DNA from: Candidatus Saccharimonadia bacterium
GTDB taxonomy: Bacteria > Patescibacteriota > Saccharimonadia > Saccharimonadales > Saccharimonadaceae
DNA: 6,470 nucleotides
Assembly (NCBI GenBank): GCA_023257055.1
Contig: JALRDG010000113.1
Span: forward strand, 1 to 6,470
Direction: 5' to 3'
The notes below the pieces were generated by a model that worked only from the letters and a program-made list of their open reading frames with translations, was not told the DNA's origin and made no database searches. The translations under genes and the position numbers were made by a program. Positions within the stretch are counted from its first letter, which is position 1. Each line of letters opens with the position of its first letter. Positions 1 to 5,061 of the stretch are shown in pieces.

Positions 1-640
1 GGCGAGACTGTTGCGAAAACTCATCCTAGATATAGTTATAGATATAGTTAGCTCTAAAACTGGAGGGACTACAAAGTTCATTAATCAAAGAGATGAATAT
101 TATTTACTTAGTACCTATTTGGGTGAGAACTATAGAAAAGAGTTTACCGACGCCCTAAAAGACTATGTAGATATGGGCGGTTTCAAATACGCTATATACA
201 CAAACAAGATCTACAAGAGTATTTTTAAAGAACATGCCCAGGAGTATAAGCGCATCCTTTCTCTTAAAAAGGATGATAATGTACGAGACACTATGTATGC
301 AGAAGTCCTGACTACTATATCTATGTATGAAACGGGATTGGCCAACGAGATAAAACAGTGTAGCGAAAAATTAAAGCGAAAAATTTATCCATCAGAGTTG
401 GATGATATCTTTGTTGAATTTGAACAAAATCCAGCTTGGAAGCCGCAAATTGAAATGGCACGAATGAAGATGGCAAGTCGAGATTACGGCTTGAGGTCCG
501 CACTGCATAGCGGATTATCAGAGTACATTACACCTCTTGATACGGCTGACTTTGAAAAATTTCTTGGCGAGAAAAGCATGGAATTATCTAAGAGGATTGA
601 ACAGCATAAGGATGTCTTCAAAAGATTAAAGGATAAGTAG
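1..640 (+). CDS. Unrecognised protein upstream of Doc toxin; 5' end outside window (possible antitoxin or regulator)
   Basis: The reading frame is open to the left edge. A TTG at 11 is the first possible start inside the window, but sense codons continue upstream of it, so the gene is probably truncated and position 11 is not a confident start. From the TTG it gives 209 residues, rich in charged residues and predicted helical, with no signal peptide. The C-terminal part (about residues 140-209) has the segment KMASRDYG and a Lys/Glu-rich end. Its stop lies 10 nt before the Doc toxin start, so the two are almost certainly co-transcribed, which suggests antitoxin or regulator. It is far longer than Phd, the usual Doc antitoxin (about 70 residues), and shows no Phd features. 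I do not recognise the family; a DNA-binding domain (for example KilA-N type) in the missing N-terminus is only a guess. Codons are AT-rich compared with genes right of 2794. Confidence 0.7.
   Translation, partial: ARLLRKLILDIVIDIVSSKTGGTTKFINQRDEYYLLSTYLGENYRKEFTDALKDYVDMGGFKYAIYTNKIYKSIFKEHAQEYKRILSLKKDDNVRDTMYAEVLTTISMYETGLANEIKQCSEKLKRKIYPSELDDIFVEFEQNPAWKPQIEMARMKMASRDYGLRSALHSGLSEYITPLDTADFEKFLGEKSMELSKRIEQHKDVFKRLKDK
27..50 (+). repeat. Perfect 12-bp tandem duplication (TAGATATAGTTA x2)
   Basis: TAGATATAGTTA occurs at 27-38 and again, directly abutting, at 39-50. Being 12 nt, it keeps frame and gives consecutive LDIV and IDIV in the protein encoded at 1-640. A perfect copy suggests a recent slippage event or a deliberately variable site. 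Confidence 0.9.
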
Positions 641-650
641 GTATTACGAG

Positions 651-1100
651 ATGGACGATGTAATATACGTAACCGTTCGTAGTGCAATCGAAGAGCACAA
701 TAAAGCCCTGGAGGTGTCGGGTGGTACGGTCGGTGTTTTAAACGAAGGACTCCTAATAAGCAGTGTAGAGTTTATACAGCATGATGGATACTACCCTACT
801 TTTATTGATAAATTAACTCATTTGATGTATTCAATTACAATGAATCATTGCTTTGTTGATGGCAATAAGCGTTCAGCGATATCTATTAGCTCGCTATTCT
901 TGAGTTTAAATGGTTATAGTGGCCTAACAGATGCGTTTATAGTTGAGATGGAGAATATTGTAGTGTGTGTGGCGCGCGGAATTATTTCTAAAGGCATGCT
1001 CGCTGAGATACTATCAGATTTCTTGGACTCAGGAGAGGTTAATGAGTCTATTAAGTTGTTGATTATTGCTGAAATTCGCAAGCTATCGAAAGATAACTAA
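651..1100 (+). CDS. doc: Doc-family (Fic fold) death-on-curing toxin
   Basis: The 149-residue protein has the Fic/Doc signature at residues 66-74, HCFVDGNKR, matching the Doc form HxFxDxNKR. The glycine of AMPylating Fic proteins (GNGR) is a lysine here, as in phage P1 Doc, a kinase that phosphorylates EF-Tu and stops translation. H66 and D70 fall at the same numbers as the P1 Doc residues whose mutation abolishes toxicity. The preceding GG-x-x-G segment (24-28) and YPTFIDKLTHL (48-58) also follow the Doc pattern. The protein is somewhat longer than P1 Doc (126), with a helical Lys/Glu-rich tail. The active site looks intact, so the toxin should be functional. It starts 10 nt after the upstream gene with only a weak ribosome site, so translation may be coupled to that gene. 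Family assignment is firm; kinase rather than AMPylase activity is inferred from the motif. Confidence 0.9.
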   Translation: MDDVIYVTVRSAIEEHNKALEVSGGTVGVLNEGLLISSVEFIQHDGYYPTFIDKLTHLMYSITMNHCFVDGNKRSAISISSLFLSLNGYSGLTDAFIVEMENIVVCVARGIISKGMLAEILSDFLDSGEVNESIKLLIIAEIRKLSKDN

Positions 1101-1109
1101 TGCACCTAC

Positions 1110-1210
1110 AAGGATACCTTAAGTTCATATATTAAGCAGGAGCGTGATAGATCTTTGAATGAAAGTCAGCTATACTAATAGTGCTAGTGTTTGCAATCAT
1201 TAGTCGACTA
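1110..1210 (+). promoter_or_regulatory. Promoter/operator region of the Panacea cassette
   Basis: A -10-like TATACT lies at 1171-1176, with no convincing -35 at the usual distance. Around it are several inverted repeats: AAGG-3-CCTT at 1110-1120, ACTAAT at 1174-1179 facing ATTAGT at 1199-1204, and a perfect 10-bp palindrome TAGTCGACTA at 1201-1210. The last two lie between the predicted transcription start and the ribosome site (GAGG, 1223-1226), where a bound antitoxin could repress. Autoregulation is inferred, as is usual for toxin-antitoxin operons. Confidence 0.4.
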
Positions 1211-1230
1211 CGTAAAAATGGTGAGGCATC

Positions 1231-1704
1231 ATGAAAAACAGCGTAAACTATGAATCTGTAGCAAACTACTTTATTAGTCTGTCGAATGAGACAGGAAACT
1301 TAATTACGAACTTGAAGTTGCAAAAGCTTGTGTATTATACGCAAGCTTGGGCGCTTGCCATTAACAACGAAAAGATATTTGATAGTGATTTCGAGGCATG
1401 GGTTCACGGTCCTGTACTGCGTGAGCTATATGCTAAATATAAAAAGTTTCAATGGAAACCTATTGACGAGAATGTTGGGGATTCTATCGAGATACTAGCT
1501 AGCATGCCTGAAGACGTGCGGTCGGTAGTAAAAGAGGTCACCGATGAATATTTTGGCCTATCTGCCTATGAACTCGAGAGGTTGACTCATGCCGAAGAGC
1601 CATGGATTAAGGCTCGTAAGGGCGTTGAGGCAAGCGAGTTGAGTAGGAATATTATAAGTAAAGACTCAATGCGTAGCTATTACGGAAAACTCGTAAGAAC
1701 CTAG
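1231..1704 (+). CDS. Panacea-domain (DUF4065, SocA/GepA-like) antitoxin-type protein
   Basis: The 157-residue protein carries the hallmarks of the Panacea domain (DUF4065; earlier names SocA-like and phage-associated GepA). These are an N-terminal helix with LKLQKLVYYTQAWALAI (28-44), the FEAWVHGPVLRELY core (54-67), and the C-terminal LERLTHAEEPW segment (115-125). Panacea domains act as antitoxins that neutralise many unrelated toxins encoded next to them; SocA of Caulobacter is instead a proteolytic adaptor for the toxin SocB. The length is typical of a stand-alone Panacea domain with no extra DNA-binding domain. Start ATG at 1231 has GAGG four bases upstream. The stop is 3 nt before the next gene, so the two are translated together. 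Family call is firm; antitoxin role is by family and context. Confidence 0.88.
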   Translation: MKNSVNYESVANYFISLSNETGNLITNLKLQKLVYYTQAWALAINNEKIFDSDFEAWVHGPVLRELYAKYKKFQWKPIDENVGDSIEILASMPEDVRSVVKEVTDEYFGLSAYELERLTHAEEPWIKARKGVEASELSRNIISKDSMRSYYGKLVRT

Positions 1705-1707
1705 ACG

Positions 1708-2157
1708 ATGGGTGGACGTATTAATAGAGGGCGCGCTACCTCGAAGTCTAGTAAAATCAATTCTTCACATAACCAGGATATATTAAATGCTGCAGAGCCT
1801 AACGTAAGCTTCTCCTTTAAGTATTTTAAAGTTGATGAAGAATTTCATATTGATCACGAGAAAGAGTACTTCCAAAAAGTTATATATAGGCTAAGAGACC
1901 TATGTGGCAATACGAGATCTCAACTACTTTCTAATAGGAGCTCAGCCCTACGATGCCACCCGATAGATTGGTCTGACAATAGAGTGAGTCGTGTCGGTTT
2001 TGACATACCAAATGAAGAAGATCTGTGTGCTGAGACCTACCAAGTGAGTGTCTCTGGTAACGAGTACGGAAGGTTGATAGGTTTCTTTACAGAAAGTGCA
2101 ACTTTTAATCTAGTATGGTTCGACAGAGAGCATAAGCTATATCCTGGCGATCTCTAA
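1708..2157 (+). CDS. Putative toxin partner of the Panacea antitoxin, family not identified
   Basis: The 149-residue protein begins with a basic, disordered-looking tail (about residues 1-22, rich in R, K, S) followed by a compact domain of about 115 residues. Recognisable blocks are SFSFKYF (34-40), a helix EYFQKVIYRLRDLC (53-66), RCHPIDW (82-88), GRLIGFF (121-127) and VWFDREHKLYP (136-146). I have the impression of a recurrent small-protein family with a conserved HPIDW and a terminal WxDxxHxLYP, often found beside DUF4065 genes, but I cannot attach a name or activity. It follows the Panacea gene by 3 nt and sits in the toxin position of such cassettes. The alternating hydrophobic strands at the C-terminus and conserved His/Asp residues would fit an RNA-targeting enzyme, but this is speculative. 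No transmembrane segment is seen, which argues against a pore-forming toxin. Confidence 0.7.
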   Translation: MGGRINRGRATSKSSKINSSHNQDILNAAEPNVSFSFKYFKVDEEFHIDHEKEYFQKVIYRLRDLCGNTRSQLLSNRSSALRCHPIDWSDNRVSRVGFDIPNEEDLCAETYQVSVSGNEYGRLIGFFTESATFNLVWFDREHKLYPGDL

Positions 2158-2622
2158 TTTAGTGACAAGGGAAACGATTTGATAGGGTCGTGGAGGTGGT
2201 CTGATTTAGTTGCAATATCTGCTTCTATTCAGTTGTCAATCTGTCCCTAGTTCTGTGTAAGTAGGCATACTAAGACTTTCGATGCGTCCTTAGGGTCGCT
2301 CTTGCGCCGCTAGACGAGGAAATAGGCGCACAAGGACCTGGTGGCGAGAGAATGGAATCACCCGTAGGTTAATAGTGTCGAAATAATCAAGTAGCTTAAT
2401 CGGTGACTAGAGGATTTAGAGTTGGGTGGTCAATATATGGAGGTTAATAAGGGGGTGTAGATAATGCTAAGCTTTTCATTATTCAGCCTGAAATCTTTTG
2501 GAGTCGAACAAGTACTCCAGTTACACTAATAGTCCAGCACCTACTCCTTTTAAACGGTGCGGTATATGACTGTGATAAAGGTTTTGGAACCGTCAAATTG
2601 GCGGAATCTTATCTGTTAATAC
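2158..2622. other. Gene-poor stretch on the island side of the tRNA, with several small dyads
   Basis: No credible long reading frame is seen on either strand, and no integrase or transposase remnant is recognisable. The stretch holds a stem CTTGCGCC (2301-2308) facing GGCGCA plus AAG with one bulged C (2325-2334), hairpins TGGAGT/ACTCCA (2499-2504/2514-2519) and GCACC/GGTGC (2537-2541/2556-2560), and a near-perfect 15-bp dyad at 2590-2604 (CCGTCAA, central A, TTGGCGG). These could be parts of a non-coding RNA, an attachment region or decayed sequence; the bases alone do not decide. Confidence 0.5.
2464..2529 (+). CDS. Possible 21-residue small ORF with strong ribosome site
   Basis: ATG at 2464 follows a GGGGG run (2451-2455) at 8 nt, a strong Shine-Dalgarno-like signal, and opens 21 codons (MLSFSLFSLKSFGVEQVLQLH) ending in TAA. 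The hairpin at 2499-2519 lies inside it. The N-terminal half is hydrophobic. A leader peptide or a chance ORF are both possible, and nothing downstream on this strand would be its obvious target. Confidence 0.2.
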   Translation: MLSFSLFSLKSFGVEQVLQLH

Positions 2623-2647
2623 AAAAATTAGCGCCCGAAGACGCTAA
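2623..2647 (-). terminator. Intrinsic terminator of the tRNA unit
   Basis: Read on the minus strand, an 8-bp stem TTAGCGTC/GGCGCTAA (one G-U pair) closes a TTCG loop and is followed at once by five T. UUCG loops are exceptionally stable. It lies 11 nt past the tRNA 3' end, so it ends the tRNA transcript and may also end read-through from the gene at 2794-3291. Confidence 0.85.
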
Positions 2648-2658
2648 AAATTCAACTT

Positions 2659-2735
2659 TGGTAGCAGCGACTGGGATCGAACCAGTGACCTTAGGCTTAT
2701 GAGTCCTACGCTCTAACCGACTGAGCTACGCTGCC
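2659..2735 (-). tRNA. tRNA-Met (CAT anticodon), probably elongator
   Basis: A full 77-nt cloverleaf is read on the minus strand with the 3' CCA encoded. The acceptor stem is GGCAGCG paired with CGCTGCT (G1-U72 wobble), then A73. The D arm is GCTC-loop-GAGC, the anticodon loop CTCATAA, the variable loop AGGTC, and the T arm ACTGG-TTCGATC-CCAGT. The anticodon CAT leaves Met initiator, Met elongator or Ile2. An initiator normally has an unpaired base 1-72 and three G-C pairs below the anticodon, which are absent. The acceptor lacks the C4-G69 and C5-G68 pairs that help TilS recognise tRNA-Ile2 in E. coli. The acceptor end and GAGCGTA...AGGTC resemble Bacillus elongator tRNA-Met, including G1-U72. 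An A31/G39 mismatch closes the anticodon loop, which is unusual. Confidence 0.93.
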
Positions 2736-2752
2736 ATACACAGGCATGGACA

Positions 2753-2761
2753 ATTGTAGCA
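2753..2761 (-). promoter_or_regulatory. Candidate extended -10 promoter for the tRNA
   Basis: On the minus strand, TGCTACAAT gives a TACAAT -10 with a TGn extension about 18 nt upstream of the mature tRNA 5' end. No clear -35 is seen. The tRNA may also be reached by read-through from the gene at 2794-3291, whose stop is 58 nt away. Confidence 0.4.
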
Positions 2762-2793
2762 AACTATAACACATATTTCTAGGGGTATGTGGG

Positions 2794-3291
2794 CTAAACT
2801 TGGTCGCTGGAGCGAGACTTGCGGAAGGAGAAGTCGAGCATGTCGACACTGGTAGTGTCAAAGAGGTCGGCCTCGTCGTCGTTTAGGCGAACGCTTACGG
2901 CAAGGTCGAAGTTCGCATCGGGGCTATCAGGCAGGAATTGCAGCATGTAGTCGCGAGCGGCATCGACTTGGTCGTCGGAGCTTTCATGTGGGCGGACGAT
3001 ATCATGTTCTTTTTCAGTAATAGAAGCGACTTCGCCGTCGAATAGTTCTTGTTCATACGACTGATGACTAAACGCATTTGCTTGGGCGGTCATAATAATG
3101 TGCCCGATGATGCGACGAAAACGGTCGTACGCGGCAGCTGGCTGTTGCTCGGCAAGCTGGGTGAGCGTAAGTTGATCGTAGGTAAGGGAATCTTGCTGCA
3201 GGATATTGAACTGGTCTACGGACATTTCGACGTCAAGCCGTGGCGGTAAGTGTTCGCGCGTTGTTTTGGTAAAGAGAATGGATTCTGACAT
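2794..3291 (-). CDS. Acidic hypothetical protein (165 residues)
   Basis: I do not recognise this protein. The start is taken at ATG 3291-3289 (MSESILF) rather than a further upstream start at 3357, because GAGGGG (3299-3304) sits 7 nt before it and because the -10 and -35 boxes of its promoter overlap the longer version. It is strongly acidic and almost free of glycine and cysteine, with no signal peptide or membrane segment. A central segment (about residues 45-75, LAEQQPAAAYDRFRRIIGHIIMTAQA) should form an amphipathic helix pair. The C-terminal half has clusters of Asp (SDDQVDAARDY, LNDDEADLFD). The last residues turn basic (FRKSRSSDQV). It is divergently transcribed from the small protein and polymerase unit. 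Codon use and GC match the housekeeping genes to its right, so it appears native and probably lineage-specific. Confidence 0.75.
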   Translation of the reverse strand: MSESILFTKTTREHLPPRLDVEMSVDQFNILQQDSLTYDQLTLTQLAEQQPAAAYDRFRRIIGHIIMTAQANAFSHQSYEQELFDGEVASITEKEHDIVRPHESSDDQVDAARDYMLQFLPDSPDANFDLAVSVRLNDDEADLFDTTSVDMLDFSFRKSRSSDQV

Positions 3292-3320
3292 GATCTTGCC
3301 CCTCGTAAGCTGATGGGCTG

Positions 3321-3349
3321 AGAATAGCATGAGCCGAAACCATTGTAAA
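3321..3349 (-). promoter_or_regulatory. Sigma-70-type promoter of the acidic protein gene
   Basis: On the minus strand TTTACA (3349-3344) is followed after 17 nt by TATTCT (3326-3321), which has a TGC extension just upstream. Transcription would start near 3314, leaving a short leader with the GAGGGG ribosome site. Confidence 0.75.
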
Positions 3350-3357
3350 TAGGGCAA

Positions 3358-3386
3358 TTGAGCCGGCGGCTAACCGGTGCTATACT
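3358..3386 (+). promoter_or_regulatory. Sigma-70-type promoter of the small-protein/polymerase unit
   Basis: TTGAGC (3358-3363), a 17-nt spacer and TATACT (3381-3386) with a TGC extension make a strong consensus promoter. The predicted start near 3393 leaves a long leader of about 150 nt before the ATG at 3544. Its -35 box lies only 8 nt from the -35 box of the divergent minus-strand promoter. Confidence 0.75.
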
Positions 3387-3438
3387 AGAGGTACTTCCAC
3401 ACGATACTCACTGGCTCTTCGCGGTTAAGCGTCCCTCG

Positions 3439-3516
3439 TGATCGGATCATTCATCGTCTACGGATTTTCGCTAGAAACGGGCAAAAATACGGGCGAACAA
3501 TTCTATAACCGTTTCT
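3439..3516 (+). promoter_or_regulatory. Leader with palindrome and inverted repeat upstream of the repair unit
   Basis: Inside the 150-nt leader a perfect palindrome TGATC-G-GATCA (3439-3449) is followed by an 8-bp inverted repeat, AGAAACGG (3473-3480) facing CCGTTTCT (3509-3516) across 28 nt. The first arm is overlapped by a short direct repeat ACGGGC (3477-3482, again 3489-3494). The second arm ends 13 nt before the ribosome site GAGG (3530-3533). An operator or an RNA structure controlling translation would both fit; neither matches the classic LexA boxes I know. Confidence 0.4.
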
Positions 3517-3543
3517 CTACAGTAACCTAGAGGAATTTTAACG

Positions 3544-3810
3544 ATGAATGACGAAACTTTTTTGAACGAGCGGGTACAGGTAATCGCCACCTTTGGCGAG
3601 GGGTTGGAGCTGTGTGTTCCGCGCAAGTTCCGGCGTGCAAGCGGCCGCGAGATAGACGTGACGAAACTAGGCTTGCGACATCCGACAAGTGCTGGCTTAC
3701 GGACGATTCATGTATTTGACGTAACGGACGGCGGGACGGACTACCGCTTGGAATTTGATACCGAACGTTTGACGTGGCATTTAACGAGGGAGGCTGATCA
3801 TAATGCGTAG
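3544..3810 (+). CDS. Small protein co-encoded with the translesion polymerase (DUF6504-like pattern, tentative)
   Basis: This 88-residue protein has ATG at 3544 with GAGG 10 nt upstream. It reads as a small beta-rich domain. VQVIATFGEGLELCVPRKFRRASGREI is followed by LRTIHVFDVTDGGTDYRLEFDTERLTWHLTR, where the last part is a strand-turn-strand carrying YRLEFD and W-x-L. This layout (a basic Arg-rich turn, then a Tyr-x-Leu strand and a Trp strand) recalls DUF6504, found near mutagenic polymerases in actinobacteria, but the resemblance is by eye only. Its last 8 nt overlap the start of the polymerase gene, so translation is coupled and a shared role in lesion bypass is likely, perhaps as a loader or regulator like ImuA or YolD in other lineages. 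Function unknown. Confidence 0.75.
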   Translation: MNDETFLNERVQVIATFGEGLELCVPRKFRRASGREIDVTKLGLRHPTSAGLRTIHVFDVTDGGTDYRLEFDTERLTWHLTREADHNA

Positions 3811-5035
3811 CGAATATAATACCGAACGACCATTGGTTCTTCATATCGACTTAAACAGTTGTTTCGCGACCGTTGAGCAGCAGTCTCGCCCACTGTTGCG
3901 TGGCAAGCCGGTGGCAATCGTGAACCGGCGAACGGAAAAAACGGCAATCGTAACGGCCAGTTACGAGGCGAAAAAATACGGCGTGAAAGTTGGCATGAAG
4001 TTCCGCGAAGCAGCGCAGCTATGCCCGGGGCTTATCATGCTCGAGAGCGACCCGCCAAAGTACCGCTATGTATACCACAAATTAATGGATATCATGAACG
4101 ACTATTCGGCCCATGTCCGTATGAAAAGTATTGACGAAGGGGTGATTGATTTTCATGAGGCAACTGCAGCGATGCGGGATCGCGACCTGCAGGATATTGG
4201 TTACGAAATAAAGCAGCGATTGTACGACGAAGTTGGCGAGGCTATGACCTGTAATGTAGGTATTGGGCCGAACCGGTTCCTAGCGAAAATGGCAGCTGGC
4301 TTACATAAGCCGAACGGGCTCGATATTATTACGCACGAAAACCTACGCGACATATACGCCGGACTAAAACTGACCGACCTGACGGGTATTGCTGGGCGCA
4401 ACCAGAAGCGTTTGAATGCGGTAGGTATTTATACCCCGCTGGAGTTTTTAGATGCTCATGCTGACGTACTCCACAAAATGGTATTTAAGAGTATTTGCGG
4501 CGACGAGTGGTACGAGCGTCTTCGTGGCTGGGAGGTAGATAAGCGCGATCATCCACTAAAAACAGTTGGCCGGCAGTTTGTGCTTGATCGGTTTGATCTT
4601 TCGCCGGAAGAAATAGTGCAGCGCTTGCATCACCTGTGCGAAGAGGTTGGCGCGAAACTACGTAGCCAAAAATTGTTGGCACGCGGAGTGTTCGTGTATG
4701 CGAAAACGCTCGATCGGCGATACTGGCATGCCAGGCGCATGGCCTCAATGCCGTTCTTTTCCGACACGGCGATTTACCAGCAGGCGGCCGAACTATTTGC
4801 ACAGGCGCCAGATGCTATCCGCGAAATAGGTGTCAGTTGCTATGAACTGTCTGAAGACGATGATCCGCAGCTTCGGTTGTTTGGCGATGCGCTCGCCCGT
4901 GAGCAGCGCTTGACCTATAGTATCGACACGATTAATACCCGGTTTGGTCGAAGAGTGATTCATTCGGCGGATACGTTATCGACAAACCAGCCCATCCGTC
5001 AGAAGATTCCATTTGGCAGTACGCGCTATTTATAA
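3803..5035 (+). CDS. dinB: Y-family translesion DNA polymerase (DinB/UmuC type)
   Basis: The 410-residue protein copies past damaged template bases at low fidelity. It has the Y-family palm metal site, D16 in HIDLNSCFATVE and D-E near 111-112 in SIDEGVIDF. F21 stands at the steric-gate position that excludes ribonucleotides. YEAKKYGVKVGM (about 54-65) is the usual finger motif, and CNVGIGPNRFLAKMAA (about 151-166) and a helix-hairpin-helix region around LTDLTGIAGRNQKRLNAVGI (191-210) follow in order. A little-finger domain fills about 250-350. QLRLF (about 357-361) is an excellent sliding-clamp binding motif, followed by a 50-residue tail ending in PFGSTRYL. Two changes from canonical DinB are N18 (normally D) and SIDEG (normally SIDEA), outside the catalytic acidic residues. 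Start ATG at 3803 has GGGAGG 9 nt upstream and overlaps the small gene. DinB versus UmuC cannot be settled by eye. Confidence 0.93.
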   Translation: MRSEYNTERPLVLHIDLNSCFATVEQQSRPLLRGKPVAIVNRRTEKTAIVTASYEAKKYGVKVGMKFREAAQLCPGLIMLESDPPKYRYVYHKLMDIMNDYSAHVRMKSIDEGVIDFHEATAAMRDRDLQDIGYEIKQRLYDEVGEAMTCNVGIGPNRFLAKMAAGLHKPNGLDIITHENLRDIYAGLKLTDLTGIAGRNQKRLNAVGIYTPLEFLDAHADVLHKMVFKSICGDEWYERLRGWEVDKRDHPLKTVGRQFVLDRFDLSPEEIVQRLHHLCEEVGAKLRSQKLLARGVFVYAKTLDRRYWHARRMASMPFFSDTAIYQQAAELFAQAPDAIREIGVSCYELSEDDDPQLRLFGDALAREQRLTYSIDTINTRFGRRVIHSADTLSTNQPIRQKIPFGSTRYL

Positions 5036-5049
5036 ACGAACATGAGCGC

Positions 5050-5055
5050 TATACT
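5050..5055 (+). promoter_or_regulatory. Candidate -10 box for tilS, placing the start at or near the ATG
   Basis: TATACT sits in the 26-nt gap after the polymerase gene and ends 6 nt before the ATG at 5062. Initiation at the usual distance would begin at the start codon, giving a leaderless message. No Shine-Dalgarno sequence precedes the ATG and no good -35 is seen, so read-through from the polymerase gene is an alternative. Confidence 0.4.
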
Positions 5056-5061
5056 AAATGT

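Noticed and set aside
2337..2366. A stretch that on the minus strand ends in TCTCGCCACCA preceded by GATTCC, like a tRNA 3' end (possible tRNA remnant or second attachment site).
   Set aside because: The T loop does not read TTC, the T stem does not pair, and no D arm or matching 5' acceptor strand is found upstream. It also shares too little with the tRNA at 2659-2735 to be an att copy.
2659..2735. The CAU tRNA as tRNA-Ile2, the substrate of the TilS encoded at 5062-5931.
   Set aside because: The acceptor stem lacks C4-G69 and C5-G68, and the overall sequence is closer to elongator tRNA-Met. Not fully excluded.
3292..3357. Longer N-terminus for the acidic protein starting at 3357.
   Set aside because: This part overlaps the -10 and -35 boxes of its own promoter, has no ribosome site, and the ATG at 3291 has an excellent one.
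3495..3516. LexA-type SOS box in the polymerase leader (GAAC...GTTTC).
   Set aside because: The spacing between GAAC and GTTT is too long for either the Bacillus or the E. coli consensus.
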